Assembly: GCA_963764365.1 (NCBI GenBank)
Contig: CAVXSI010000010.1
Span: forward strand, 7,998 to 71,997
Direction: 5' to 3'
Length of the DNA stretch: 64,000 nucleotides
Origin: VRUE01 sp963764365
Lineage (GTDB): Bacteria; Actinomycetota; Thermoleophilia; Solirubrobacterales; 70-9
The translations under genes and the position numbers were made by a program. The notes beneath the pieces were generated by a model. That model did not search any database. It had not been told where the DNA came from and was given only the letters and a program-made list of their open reading frames with translations. Of the stretch, positions 46,355 to 55,295 are shown piece by piece; within the stretch, counting starts at the first letter, position 1; the number at the start of each line of letters is the position of its first letter.

Positions 46355-47697
46355 GCGCGATCGGCCTCCGGCGCGGCGTGGGGGAGGGGCAGCTCGAGGC
46401 TGACCTCGGTGCCGCCCCCGGGACCCGGGCGGACCTCGGCGCGGCCGCCGGCCCGCCGCATGCGGCCGACGATCGACTCGCGCACGCCGCGCCGGTCCGC
46501 CGGCACGGCGGCGGGGTCGAAGCCCGGCCCCCGGTCGCGGACGAAGACCTCGATCCGGTCGGGCTCGATCTCGGCGTAGACGCGGATCGGGCCCGGCTCG
46601 GGGGCGTGCTTGGCGGCGTTGAGCAGCGCCTCCCTGGCCGCCCCGAGCAGCGCCTCGGCGCCCTCGTCGACCTCGCGGTCACCGACCACGACGACCTCGA
46701 CCGCGGTCCGGTGGTCGTCCTCGATCGTCTCGGCCAACGCCCGCAGCCTGGCGGCGAAGCTGCTCCCCGCGGCGGCGCTGCCGTCGCCGGCCAGCCACTC
46801 GCGCAGCTCGCGCTCCTGGCGCCGCGCCAGCGCCGCTACCTCGCGCGGGTCGTCGGCCCGCTTCTGCATCAGGGTCAGCGTCTGCAGCACCGAGTCGTGC
46901 AGGTGGGCGGCCAGCTCGGCGCGCTCCTGAGAGCGCACCCGCTCGGCGCGCTCGGCGGCCAGGTTGCGGCCCAGCCGCCAGATGAAGGGGGCGAGGATCA
47001 TCGCCACCGCGACGATCACCACCACCGCGGTCAGCGCCGCGTCGCGCAGCCCGCCGAAGATGTGGTTGGAGGAGAGGACGAGGAGGCCGGCGCCGATCAC
47101 CAGGAGCACGCCGAAGACGCCGCGGTAGAGGTCGGCGAAGGGCTTGGCGCGGTGCGCCGGTCGCCGGCCGAGCTCCTCGCCGGTGCCCGCGCCGGCCTCG
47201 CCGGCGGCCCAGGCCCGAGGCGCGGCCTCGCCCTCGGGGCCGGGGGCGCGCGAGCGGCCCCAGAGCAGCGCCGCGCCGAAGGCGACGAGGACCAGCGGCC
47301 AGACCAGGGTGTCGCTCCACCAGATGCCGAGCTGGCGGAAGGCGAGCAGGATCGAGAGGAAGAGCAGGCCGACGCCGAGGCCGACCCGCCAGTCGCTGCG
47401 CACCGGCAGCCGGGCGAGGGGGCTGAGCGCCGGCCCGCGCTCGCCGCTCGCCGGCAGCACCGCCCAGGCGACGAGGTAGGCGAGCAGCAGGACGCCGCTG
47501 GTCGCCACCGTGGCGATCGCGAACAGCACCCGGAGGACGACTGGGTCGAGCCCGAGCCGCGGGGCGACCCCTGCCAGCACCCCGCCGAGCAGGCCGCGCT
47601 TCACGTCGCGTCGCAGCGGCTGGCGCTGTCGCCCGGGTCGCGGCGCTCCCTCCGCAACCCGCAGCGGGGGCGTCTCGGATCGGGCCGCGTCGCTCAT
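46351..47697 (-). CDS. PspC-domain sensor histidine kinase
   Basis: 448 residues. An N-terminal PspC-type segment (RDVKRGLLGGVLAGVAPRLG, then a hydrophobic helix LLLAYLVAWAVLP) is followed by about four further membrane segments, a HisKA_3-like region with the histidine in ELAAHLHDSVLQTLTLM, and an ATPase domain with AAREALLNAAKHA and VRDRGPGFDP. PspC-type kinases of actinobacteria respond to membrane or wall stress. It follows the small membrane protein gene by 3 bases and is coupled to the regulator downstream. Confidence 0.87.
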   Translation of the reverse strand: MSDAARSETPPLRVAEGAPRPGRQRQPLRRDVKRGLLGGVLAGVAPRLGLDPVVLRVLFAIATVATSGVLLLAYLVAWAVLPASGERGPALSPLARLPVRSDWRVGLGVGLLFLSILLAFRQLGIWWSDTLVWPLVLVAFGAALLWGRSRAPGPEGEAAPRAWAAGEAGAGTGEELGRRPAHRAKPFADLYRGVFGVLLVIGAGLLVLSSNHIFGGLRDAALTAVVVIVAVAMILAPFIWRLGRNLAAERAERVRSQERAELAAHLHDSVLQTLTLMQKRADDPREVAALARRQERELREWLAGDGSAAAGSSFAARLRALAETIEDDHRTAVEVVVVGDREVDEGAEALLGAAREALLNAAKHAPEPGPIRVYAEIEPDRIEVFVRDRGPGFDPAAVPADRRGVRESIVGRMRRAGGRAEVRPGPGGGTEVSLELPLPHAAPEADRA

Positions 47698-47700
47698 CGG

Positions 47701-47901
47701 TCAATCGTGACGCCTCGGACCGCCGCCGGCCAGGCCACTGAGCAGCAGGATCGCGCCCACCGCGGCGGTCAGGGCTGCCGCCATCCAGCCGGGCGCGACC
47801 GAGAGCGCGCCGGAGGAGTCGAGCACGATCAGGGCGCCGAGCGCGACCAGTGCCGCGCCGGCGCCCAGGGAGACCGGGTCGGCGCTCAGCCGCTTGCGCA
47901 C
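47701..47901 (-). CDS. Small two-helix membrane protein in the PspC operon
   Basis: 66 residues with two hydrophobic helices, LGAGAALVALGALIVLDSSG and AALTAAVGAILLLSGLAGG, and a basic start (MRKRLS). It overlaps the end of the preceding PspC/LiaF-like gene by 16 bases and ends 3 bases before the kinase. Its position suggests an accessory or sensing subunit. No family name. Confidence 0.65.
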   Translation of the reverse strand: MRKRLSADPVSLGAGAALVALGALIVLDSSGALSVAPGWMAAALTAAVGAILLLSGLAGGGPRRHD

Positions 47902-48866
47902 GCGCTCGCCTCCGCCGCCCGCAGCGGCGCGGTGTCCTCGTGGAAGGGGCCGGGGCCGTAGCCCGGGTTGTCGACGCTGGCGGTGTCGCTGTTGATCACC
48001 CGCAGCTGGCCGATTTCGACTTCGGCGTCGAGCTGCAGCCGCGGTACCGCGGTGGCGGCGGAGCCGAGGCTGTGGTCGACGCCGAAGCCGCTGTTGCGCT
48101 CGCCCACCACCTCGCTCTCACCGACGCCGACGTGGGTCGTGCCGGTGACGCAGACGTCGCTGGGGACGAAGACGTTGGCCTGTCCCGCGCCGAGGCGCAG
48201 CTTCAGCGGCAGCACGCGCTGCTCGCGCCAATCGACGTGGCGGAGGTCGACGACCAGCCGGCCGGCGCCGAAGTCGTAGCCGTCGGCGGGGATCGAGGCG
48301 GCGTTCAGCGGCTGGTATTCGCGGTCGCCGATGCCGCCCCGGAGATCGAGGTTGGAGGCGGCGGCGACGCCGGCCCCGGTGGCGATCGCGACGGCGGGGA
48401 GGATCAGCCAGCGGGCGCCGCCGCCGCGCAGGGCGGTGAGCGCCAGCAGCGCCCCGATCGCGATCACCGCGATCCCCAGCGGCACGCCCCAGCCGACGGC
48501 GACGGCGAGGGCCGAGGCGCCGCTCAGGGCGATCAGCCCCGCCGCCGCGACCAGCACGATCGCGATCATCGCCAGGCCGCGCCATAACCCCCGCGACTGC
48601 AGTCGCCGGCCGATCCGCTGGGCGAAGTCGGGCTCGCCGTCGGTGGGGACGAGGAGGGCGAGCAGCAGGTAGACCAGGGCGCCGATGCCGCCGAGCAGCA
48701 GCGAGACGCCGAAGCCGATGCGGAAGATCACCGGATCGACGCGGAAGTAGCGGCCGAGGCCGCCGGCGACGCCGACCAGGACGCGGTCCTCGGCGGAACG
48801 GCGCAGGCGGCGGGGCTGGTGCTCTTCGGTCCTCGGCTGCTCGGTGGTGGGGGTGTCGTCGGTCAT
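47886..48866 (-). CDS. PspC-domain protein with LiaF-like C-terminal part
   Basis: 326 residues from ATG 48866 behind a GGAGG box. The PspC segment (RRSAEDRVLVGVAGGLGRYF, then a helix LLLGGIGALVYLLLALLVP) is followed by three membrane helices and an outer or inner beta domain of about 130 residues (GAGRLVVDLRHVDWREQRVL to LDAEVEIGQLRVI) of the type seen in LiaF/YvqF proteins, which hold the kinase off in unstressed cells. It heads the operon with the small membrane protein, the kinase and the regulator, a LiaFSR-like system. Confidence 0.82.
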   Translation of the reverse strand: MTDDTPTTEQPRTEEHQPRRLRRSAEDRVLVGVAGGLGRYFRVDPVIFRIGFGVSLLLGGIGALVYLLLALLVPTDGEPDFAQRIGRRLQSRGLWRGLAMIAIVLVAAAGLIALSGASALAVAVGWGVPLGIAVIAIGALLALTALRGGGARWLILPAVAIATGAGVAAASNLDLRGGIGDREYQPLNAASIPADGYDFGAGRLVVDLRHVDWREQRVLPLKLRLGAGQANVFVPSDVCVTGTTHVGVGESEVVGERNSGFGVDHSLGSAATAVPRLQLDAEVEIGQLRVINSDTASVDNPGYGPGPFHEDTAPLRAAEASACASG

Positions 48867-48973
48867 CGGATGCCTCCTCTGGGCACAGGGGTGAGTTTGC
48901 ACCCCCAGGCTCCCAGCGGGGTCCGGCCGTGCCTATTGGGGATCTCCCCTAGCGGCCTCCGGGTTTCCCCGGG

Positions 48974-50119
48974 TCAGCCGTCGCGCAGGTGGCGGGCGAT
49001 GACCAGGCGCTGGATCTGGTTCGTGCCCTCGAAGATCTGCATCACCTTGGCCTCGCGCATCAGGCGCTCGACCGGGAAGTCCTTGGTGTAGCCGAAGCCG
49101 CCCAGCACCTGGACCGCGTCGGTGGTCACCCGCATCGCCGCGTCGGTCGCGACCAGCTTGGCGATCGAGGCCTGGCGGGAGAAGCGAAGGCCGCGGTCGC
49201 GCCGCCGGGCCGCTTCGAGGACGGCGGCGCGGGCGGACTCGACCGCCGCCGCCATGTCGGCGAGCAGGAAGCCGAGGCCCTGGTGCTCGATGATCGGCTT
49301 GCCGAAGGTCTCGCGTTCGCCGGCGTAGGCGACCGCGTGGTCGAGCGCCGCCTGGGCGACGCCGACGGCGATCGCGCCGATCCCGAGGCGGCCGCTGTCG
49401 AGCGCCTCGAGGGCGATCGCCAGCCCCTCGCCCTCGCTGCCGATCAGGCGCTCGGCGCCGATCTCGACCGCGTCGAAGTCGAGCCCCGCGGTGGGCGAGC
49501 CGGTCAGCCCCATCTTCGCCTCCGGCGCCTGCACCGAGAGGCCGGCGGCGTCGCCCGGCACCAGGAAGCAGGAGATCCCGCGCGAGCGGTCCTCGGAGGT
49601 GCGGGCGAAGAGCGTGTAGAAGTCGGCGCTGCCGGCGTGGGTGATCCACGCCTTGCTGCCGTCGATCCGGTAGGCGTCGCCCTCGCGTTTCGCCCGGGTG
49701 CGCATCGCCGCCGGGTCGGACCCCGCCGCCGACTCCGAGAGGCAGTACGCCCCGAGGGTGGCGCCGCCGACCATCTCGCCGAACCAGCGCTCGCGCGCCT
49801 CCTCGCGACCGCGCGTCGCCAGCGGGAAGCAGGACATGACGTGGACGCTGAGCCCGACCCCGACCGTCGCCCAGGCGCCCGCCAGCTCCTCGAGCACCTG
49901 CAGGTAGACCTCGTAGGGGAGCCCCCCTCCGCCCTCCTCCTCGGCGTAGGGCATCCCCATCAGGCCGAGCTCGCCGAGCTGCGCGAAGACGTCCCGCGGG
50001 AACTCGGCAGCGGCCTCGGCGGCCGCCGCGCGGGGCGCCAGCTCGGCCTGCGCGTACTCGCGCGCCAGCGCGACCACGGCCTCCGCCTCGGGGGTTGGGA
50101 GCAGGCGTTCCGCTGGCAT
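48974..50119 (-). CDS. Acyl-CoA dehydrogenase
   Basis: 381 residues from ATG 50119, the normal family length; a 45-codon extension is unlikely. Signatures: YCLSESAAGSDPAAMRTRA (flavin and substrate region), DGSKAWITHAG, GYTKDFPVERLMREAKVMQI and FEGTNQIQRLVIARHL at the end, with the catalytic glutamate expected in the last motif (FEGTN). It introduces a double bond into an acyl-CoA and passes electrons to ETF. No other fatty-acid genes are adjacent; chain-length preference unknown. Confidence 0.9.
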   Translation of the reverse strand: MPAERLLPTPEAEAVVALAREYAQAELAPRAAAAEAAAEFPRDVFAQLGELGLMGMPYAEEEGGGGLPYEVYLQVLEELAGAWATVGVGLSVHVMSCFPLATRGREEARERWFGEMVGGATLGAYCLSESAAGSDPAAMRTRAKREGDAYRIDGSKAWITHAGSADFYTLFARTSEDRSRGISCFLVPGDAAGLSVQAPEAKMGLTGSPTAGLDFDAVEIGAERLIGSEGEGLAIALEALDSGRLGIGAIAVGVAQAALDHAVAYAGERETFGKPIIEHQGLGFLLADMAAAVESARAAVLEAARRRDRGLRFSRQASIAKLVATDAAMRVTTDAVQVLGGFGYTKDFPVERLMREAKVMQIFEGTNQIQRLVIARHLRDG

Positions 50120-50234
50120 CGGCGGGGACGATAACGGCAGGAGACCCGCCCCCCGGCGCGGGCCGTAGTTCTCCCGCGGCGACGTGCGCGGCGCTGCGGA
50201 TGCGGAACGTAAGGGGACGCGGCACGCTCTCCGC

Positions 50235-51206
50235 GTGCCCGACGACAAGCCCATCGCGGAGGCAGGCTACCGCCGGCTCGGCGGGATCGACCAGTGGGTG
50301 ATGATCCGCGGGGAGAGCGCCGCGAACCCGCCGCTGGTCCTCCTGCACGGCGGCCCGGGGATGAGCGAGACGGGGTTCTTCCGCCGCTACCTTGCGCCGC
50401 TCGAGCGGAGCTTCGCGCTCGTCTACTGGGACCAGCGCGGGGCGGGCAAGTCGTTTCGCGGCGGGATCCCAAGGGAGTCGATGACGGCTGAGCAGCTCGT
50501 CGCCGATCTCGACGACCTGGTCGAGGACGTGCGCCGGCGCCTCGGAGCCGACCGGGTCGCGATCTTCGGCCACTCCTGGGGCTCGGTGCTCGGCGTCCTC
50601 TACGCGGCGCGCTTCCCGGAGAAGGTCGCGGCGTACGCCGGCAGCGGGCAGATCGGCGACTGGCCGGCCGCCGAGGCGGGCTCCTACGAGTACGCGCTGG
50701 CGACGGCCGAAGCCGCCGGCAAGCGCCGCGCGGTGCGGAAGCTGCGGGCGATCGGCCCGCCGCCGTATTCGGCCGACGCCGTCTTCACCGAGCGCACCTG
50801 CCTCTCCCGCCTGGAAGGGCGGATGGGCGCGCGGGGTCTGCTGCGGATGGGCCGCGACATGCTCAGCGGCGAGGAGTCGTCGGTCTTCGGGCTGCCCCGC
50901 AGCATGCGCGGCTTCCGCTTCTCGATGGCGGCGATGTGGGAGGAGGTCTCGCGCATCGACCTCAACCAGCTGGCGCCGGAGCTGCGGGTGTCCGTCTTCT
51001 TCCTCCTCGGTCGCCGCGACCACTGGGTGCCACCACGGACCAGCGTCGCCTACTTCGAGTCCCTCGCCGCGCCGCACAAGGAGCTCGTCTGGTTCGAGCG
51101 CTCCGGCCACGAGCCGTTCGCCGACGAGCCGGCGAAGTTCAGCGCGACGATGACGGAGCTGGTGCGGCCGGCCGCGGCGCCGCGACCAGGTCCTGTTCAA
51201 CCATGA
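50235..51206 (+). CDS. Proline-iminopeptidase-like alpha/beta hydrolase
   Basis: 323 residues with GTG start at 50235. The oxyanion motif HGGPGMSETGFF, YWDQRGAGKS, the nucleophile elbow GHSWGSVLG, the acid in LLGRRDHWVPP and the histidine in RSGHEPFADEP are the S33 peptidase pattern. Members release N-terminal proline or hydrolyse other amides and esters. Its 3' end overlaps the convergent GGDEF/HD-GYP gene by 68 bases. Confidence 0.82.
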   Translation: MPDDKPIAEAGYRRLGGIDQWVMIRGESAANPPLVLLHGGPGMSETGFFRRYLAPLERSFALVYWDQRGAGKSFRGGIPRESMTAEQLVADLDDLVEDVRRRLGADRVAIFGHSWGSVLGVLYAARFPEKVAAYAGSGQIGDWPAAEAGSYEYALATAEAAGKRRAVRKLRAIGPPPYSADAVFTERTCLSRLEGRMGARGLLRMGRDMLSGEESSVFGLPRSMRGFRFSMAAMWEEVSRIDLNQLAPELRVSVFFLLGRRDHWVPPRTSVAYFESLAAPHKELVWFERSGHEPFADEPAKFSATMTELVRPAAAPRPGPVQP

Positions 51207-53175
51207 GGCAGAAGGGCTCGACCAGCCCCGGGTCGAACTGCGTCCCGGCGCCCTTCCGCAGCTCCGCCAGGGCGCGCTGGGGCGACATCGTCGGGCTGTA
51301 GGCGCGCTTGCTGACCATCGCCTCGTAGGCGTCGCAGATCGCGATCATCCGCGACCCGAGCGGGATCTCCTCGCCGCGCAGGCCGTCGGGGTAGCCGCTC
51401 CCGTCGGGGCGCTCGTGGCTGGAGCGGACCAGCCGCGCCACCGGGACGAGCGCCGGTGCCGAGGCGACGATGTGCTCGCCGATCACGGTGTGCTGGCGCA
51501 TGAACTCGGTCTCGCTCTCGCTCAGCGGGCCCGGCTTGTCGAGGATCTTCTCGGGAATCGCGACCTTGCCGACGTCGTGCAGCTCGGCGGCGCGGACGAC
51601 CTCGTCGCGCTTCTCGCCCCTGAGGTCGAGCTCGTCGGCCAGCGCCAGCACGAGGCCGGCGACGCCCACCAGGTGCCGGTGCAGCTCGGGCCGGCACTCG
51701 CGCAGCGCGGTCATCAGGACGTCGCGCGACTGCGCCCCGGCCGAGGTGCGCTCGCGGTTCTTCGCCGCGTACATGCGCCGGTCGGCGAGCTGCAGGGCCG
51801 GCTCCGCCGCGTCGGCCTCGGCCGGGATCAGGACGCTGCCCTGCGCCGCTGTGATCACGAAGCCGTTGCCGCGTTCGTGCAGCGCCTCGACCGCGCCGGC
51901 GACGAGGTCCTCGACCTCGGCCGCGGTGCACTCGCCGAGCAGGCAGAACTCGTCGCCGCCGAGCCGGTAGGCGGAGGCCCCGCGGCTGCCGGCGAACTCG
52001 TCCAACCGCGCGCCGACGCGGGCGAGGAGGGCGTCGCCGGCCGGGTGCCCGAAGCTGTCGTTGTAGGTCTTGAAGCCGTCCAGGTCGCAGAGCACCAGCA
52101 GGTGGCCGCCGCGACGCGGCGGGGTCGCCGTCGCCCGTTCCAGGTCCTCGAAGAAGCGGCGCCGGTTGCTGAGGCCGGTGAGCGGATCGGTGAGGGCCTC
52201 GCGGACGCTGGCTTGCAGGTGGACGCTGGCTTCGCGGTAGGAGAGCGCCAGCCGCAGGATCACGCCGAGCAGCGTGAGCAGAGCGAGCAGCGCCGCCACG
52301 GTCGGGATCACGAGGTAGCGGCTGGCGAAAAGAATCCCGGCGGCCGCGGTGCCGGCCAGGGTCGGGACGAAGGCGCTGAGCCGCTCGTGCGGGCGCCCCT
52401 GGCGCCGGTCCGGGGGCGGCAGCCAGGCGGCGACGGCGAGCAGCAGCATGCCGACCAGCCAGGCGACGTCGGGGGCGCCGTCTTCGACGTAGGTGCCGCG
52501 CGCCGCCTGGAACAGGTAGACGACGTCGGTGATGCCGGTGACGAGCAGGCCGGCGCCGAGCATCAGCCACGAGGCGCCCGGTCGCCAGCCGCTGAGCGCG
52601 GCGACGGCGACGACCAGCCCCAGCAGGGTCAGGTCGGCGATCGGGTAGGCGAGGTTGACCGCGACTTCGAGGCTGCTGCCGCTGGTGCTGGCGGCGACGA
52701 TCGGGTCGAATGCCAGAGCCGCGGCCAGCGCGGCGACGGCGGCGCCGGCGATCAGCCCGTCGAGCCAGCGGATTCCCGGGAAGGAGCCGAGCTGCTCGCG
52801 GACCAGCGCGATCAGCCCCGCGTAGGCGACCGGGTAGAAGCCGAGGTAGCCGATGTCGGCCGGCGACGGGGTGGGGGGTTCGTTGCCGTTGCCGATTTCG
52901 ATCAGGTAATAGAGTTCCGCCGCCGCGTAGAGGGCGAGCGCGAGGGCGAGCAGGGCCCAGCCGAGCCGTTCCCGGGGGACGAGCAGCGCTCGCGCCAGGC
53001 AGGAGGCGGCGGCGCCGACCAGCACGGTCTCGTAGGTCCAGACGCCGAGCGCGTCGTCGGCGAGCTGCCCTCCGCGCAGGCCGAGGGCGTAGGCGACGTA
53101 GCCGAGGAAGGCGAGGGCGAGAAGGCCCGCTGCGGCATATATGACTGTGCGTTGGCCGAGCAACAGTCTTTTCAT
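51139..53175 (-). CDS. Membrane protein with GGDEF and HD-GYP domains
   Basis: 678 residues. About nine membrane helices fill the first 330. The GGDEF domain (about 345-495) has LTDPLTGLSNRRRFFEDLER and the intact active site RLGGDEF, so cyclic-di-GMP synthesis is possible. The HD-GYP domain (about 510-665) has ELHDVGKVAIPEKILDKPGP and HERPDGSGYPDGL; the first histidine of the usual HHE is serine (SSHERPDG), which may alter the metal site. Opposing synthesis and breakdown domains in one chain are common, with one often regulatory. Signal sensed through the membrane part is unknown. Confidence 0.88.
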   Translation of the reverse strand: MKRLLLGQRTVIYAAAGLLALAFLGYVAYALGLRGGQLADDALGVWTYETVLVGAAASCLARALLVPRERLGWALLALALALYAAAELYYLIEIGNGNEPPTPSPADIGYLGFYPVAYAGLIALVREQLGSFPGIRWLDGLIAGAAVAALAAALAFDPIVAASTSGSSLEVAVNLAYPIADLTLLGLVVAVAALSGWRPGASWLMLGAGLLVTGITDVVYLFQAARGTYVEDGAPDVAWLVGMLLLAVAAWLPPPDRRQGRPHERLSAFVPTLAGTAAAGILFASRYLVIPTVAALLALLTLLGVILRLALSYREASVHLQASVREALTDPLTGLSNRRRFFEDLERATATPPRRGGHLLVLCDLDGFKTYNDSFGHPAGDALLARVGARLDEFAGSRGASAYRLGGDEFCLLGECTAAEVEDLVAGAVEALHERGNGFVITAAQGSVLIPAEADAAEPALQLADRRMYAAKNRERTSAGAQSRDVLMTALRECRPELHRHLVGVAGLVLALADELDLRGEKRDEVVRAAELHDVGKVAIPEKILDKPGPLSESETEFMRQHTVIGEHIVASAPALVPVARLVRSSHERPDGSGYPDGLRGEEIPLGSRMIAICDAYEAMVSKRAYSPTMSPQRALAELRKGAGTQFDPGLVEPFCLMVEQDLVAAPRPAAPAPSSSR

Positions 53176-53227
53176 CCAGGTGCATGATCGGCGCCGAGCA
53201 GCGCCGACTTGAACCGGAACCGGGAGC

Positions 53228-54844
53228 CTAGACGGCGCGTCCGCGTCCGCGAATGCGCCCCGCCAGCCGCTGGCGCCTGATCTCGCCGCCGACGACGCGG
53301 GCGCAGTTCCAGCCGGGGACGCCCATCACGCCGCCGCCGGGGTGGGCGCCGGCGCCGCAGAGGTAGACCCCCTCGAGCGGCGTGCGGTAGTCGGCGTAGC
53401 CGAAGACCGGGCGCAGCATGAAGCTCTGGTCGGGGGTCATCTCGCCCTGCATGATGTTGCCGCCGAGCAGGCCGAAGCGGGCCTCGAGGTCGGGCGGCGC
53501 CAGCACCTCCATCTGCTCGACCAGGCCGCCGAGGCCGGGCATCGCGGGTTCGAGGGTCTCGACCACCCGCCGGCCAAAGGGCTCGCGCTCCTCGTCCCAG
53601 CTGCCCTGCCTGAGCTCGAACGGCGCGTACTGGACGAAGGCGAGCAGGAGGTGCTTGCCGTCGGGGGCGAGGTCGGGCTGGTGCACGGTCGGGAAGACGC
53701 ACTCGACGTAGGGGTGGCGGGAGGGCTGGCCGTACTTGGCGTCGTCCCAGGCCCGCTCCAGGTACTCGATCGAGGGCGCGATCGCGACCAGGCCGCGGTG
53801 CGGGTCGCCCGGCGCCGGGCCGTCCCAGCCGGCGACCGCCGGCAGGCCGCTGAGCGCCAGGTTGACCTTGACCGAGCCCGAGCGGCTGCGGAACCGCCTG
53901 ATGTCGCCGGCGACCTGCTCGGGCAGGTGCTCGTCGCCGATCAGGTCGCGATAGGTGGTGACGGGGTGCAGGTTGGAGATCACCCGCCGGGCGGCGATCG
54001 TCTCGCCGCCCGCCAGCTCGACCCCGGCCGCACGGCCGTCGCGGACCAGGACCCGCTCGACCGGCGCCTCGGTCCGGATCTCGACGCCGGCCTCGCGCGC
54101 CGCCGCGGCCAGCGCCGCGCTCAGCCCACCCATGCCGCCGTGGACCCAGGCCCAGGCGCCGGGGTGGCCGTCGACCTCGCCGATCCAGTGGTGCATCAGG
54201 ACGTAGGCGGAGCCGGGGCTCATCGGGCCACCCCAGGCGCCGACCATCGCCTGCGTCGCCAGCGCCGCCTTGACCCGCTCGTCCTCGAACCACTCGTCGA
54301 GGAAGTCGGCGGCGGAGAGGGTGAAGAGGCGCACCGTGTCGGCGACGTCGCGGCCGCGCCAGTGGCGCAGGCGGGCGCCGAGCGCCAGCCACTTCGGCAG
54401 GTCACCGAGGGTGAGGTTGGGCGGGACTGCGAAGAGCAGGTCGCGCAGCAGGCGCGCGATCCGTTCGAAGTAGCGGTCGAACTCGACGTAGGCCTCGGCG
54501 TCGCGGCGCGAGAAGCGGGCGATCTCGGCGACGTCTCGCTCGACGTCGCCCCACAGCGTCAACGTGGTGCCGTCGGGGAAGGGGACGTAGTAGTCGGGCG
54601 AGATGATCGAGGTGCGGTAGCCGTGGCGGCGCAGCTGCAGCGCCCGCTCGATCTCCGGCGGCATCAGGCTGACCACGTAGGAGGCGGTCGAGACCGAGTA
54701 TCCGGGCCACGGTTCCTCGGTCACCGCGGCGCCGCCGAGCACCCCGCGGCGCTCGAGCACCAGCACGTCGGCGCCGGCGCGGGCGAGCGACGCCGCGCAG
54801 ACCAGCCCGTTGTGGCCGGCACCGACGACGATCGCGTCCCTCAT
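53228..54844 (-). CDS. PYROXD2/phytoene-desaturase-like FAD oxidoreductase, copy 1
   Basis: 538 residues from ATG 54844. The N-terminal FAD fold IVVGAGHNGLVCAASLARAG and the C-terminal GVYLCGAGAHPGGGVMGVPG are the family hallmarks, and the central GGMGGLSAALAAAAREAG matches as well. Relatives include carotene isomerases/desaturases and animal PYROXD2. No carotenoid genes lie near. A second, shorter paralogue is encoded at 59958-61385 beyond a few genes. Substrate unknown. Confidence 0.85.
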   Translation of the reverse strand: MRDAIVVGAGHNGLVCAASLARAGADVLVLERRGVLGGAAVTEEPWPGYSVSTASYVVSLMPPEIERALQLRRHGYRTSIISPDYYVPFPDGTTLTLWGDVERDVAEIARFSRRDAEAYVEFDRYFERIARLLRDLLFAVPPNLTLGDLPKWLALGARLRHWRGRDVADTVRLFTLSAADFLDEWFEDERVKAALATQAMVGAWGGPMSPGSAYVLMHHWIGEVDGHPGAWAWVHGGMGGLSAALAAAAREAGVEIRTEAPVERVLVRDGRAAGVELAGGETIAARRVISNLHPVTTYRDLIGDEHLPEQVAGDIRRFRSRSGSVKVNLALSGLPAVAGWDGPAPGDPHRGLVAIAPSIEYLERAWDDAKYGQPSRHPYVECVFPTVHQPDLAPDGKHLLLAFVQYAPFELRQGSWDEEREPFGRRVVETLEPAMPGLGGLVEQMEVLAPPDLEARFGLLGGNIMQGEMTPDQSFMLRPVFGYADYRTPLEGVYLCGAGAHPGGGVMGVPGWNCARVVGGEIRRQRLAGRIRGRGRAV

Positions 54845-54944
54845 GGCCGGATTATCGCCTTCGCGGGCGGCCTCCGCCAGCGCCTTGACCGCGGCGGCGC
54901 ACGGGCATAGGTTCGGCTGTACCCGAAGGCAAAGGAGGTAGCGC

Positions 54945-55229
54945 ATGAGGTTCGTCCTGATCTACCGACCTAAAGACGCCATCGGCAGGGAGTCCATGCC
55001 CGAGATGCTGGCGGGGATGGGCGAGTGGATGCAGAAGCACGGCAGCCGCGTCGAAGACGTGCAGTTCTTCGTCGGCGGCGGCGGCTTGGGCTACATCGAG
55101 ACCGAGGACTCCGAGGAGCTGGTGCGGCTGATCGCCGACAACCCGTTCAGCCAGTTCTCGGAGGTCGAGGTCAAGCCGCTGGTCGCGCCCGAGAAGGGAA
55201 TGGCGATCATGCAGGAGTCGCTCGGCTAG
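54945..55229 (+). CDS. YCII-like small protein
   Basis: 94 residues from ATG 54945 behind a strong AAAGGAGG box. MRFVLIYRPKDAIGR, then DVQFFVGGGGLGYIETEDSE, EELVRLIADNPFSQFSEVEV and KPLV form a ferredoxin-like alpha-beta fold like that of YCII or DUF3303-type proteins. It may be an enzyme or a dimeric binding protein; there is no clear catalytic histidine. It is divergent from the PYROXD2-like gene and ends in a terminator hairpin. Confidence 0.7.
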   Translation: MRFVLIYRPKDAIGRESMPEMLAGMGEWMQKHGSRVEDVQFFVGGGGLGYIETEDSEELVRLIADNPFSQFSEVEVKPLVAPEKGMAIMQESLG

Positions 55230-55244
55230 GCGAACGACTCGCGG

Positions 55245-55273
55245 GCTCCCCGGGCTTCGGCCTCCCGGGGAGC
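55245..55273. terminator. Hairpin between convergent genes
   Basis: GCTCCCCGGG and CCCGGGGAGC form a perfect 10-base stem around the loop CTTCGGCCT. It lies between the ends of two convergent genes and can act in both directions; no T run is present. Confidence 0.55.
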
Positions 55274-55295
55274 GATGCTCCGGGCCGAGGGGCGC

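Noticed and set aside
51197..53185. A 662-codon frame overlapping the GGDEF/HD-GYP gene on the same strand
   Set aside because: It is in another frame, is rich in arginine, and lacks any domain; the GGDEF frame has complete motifs.
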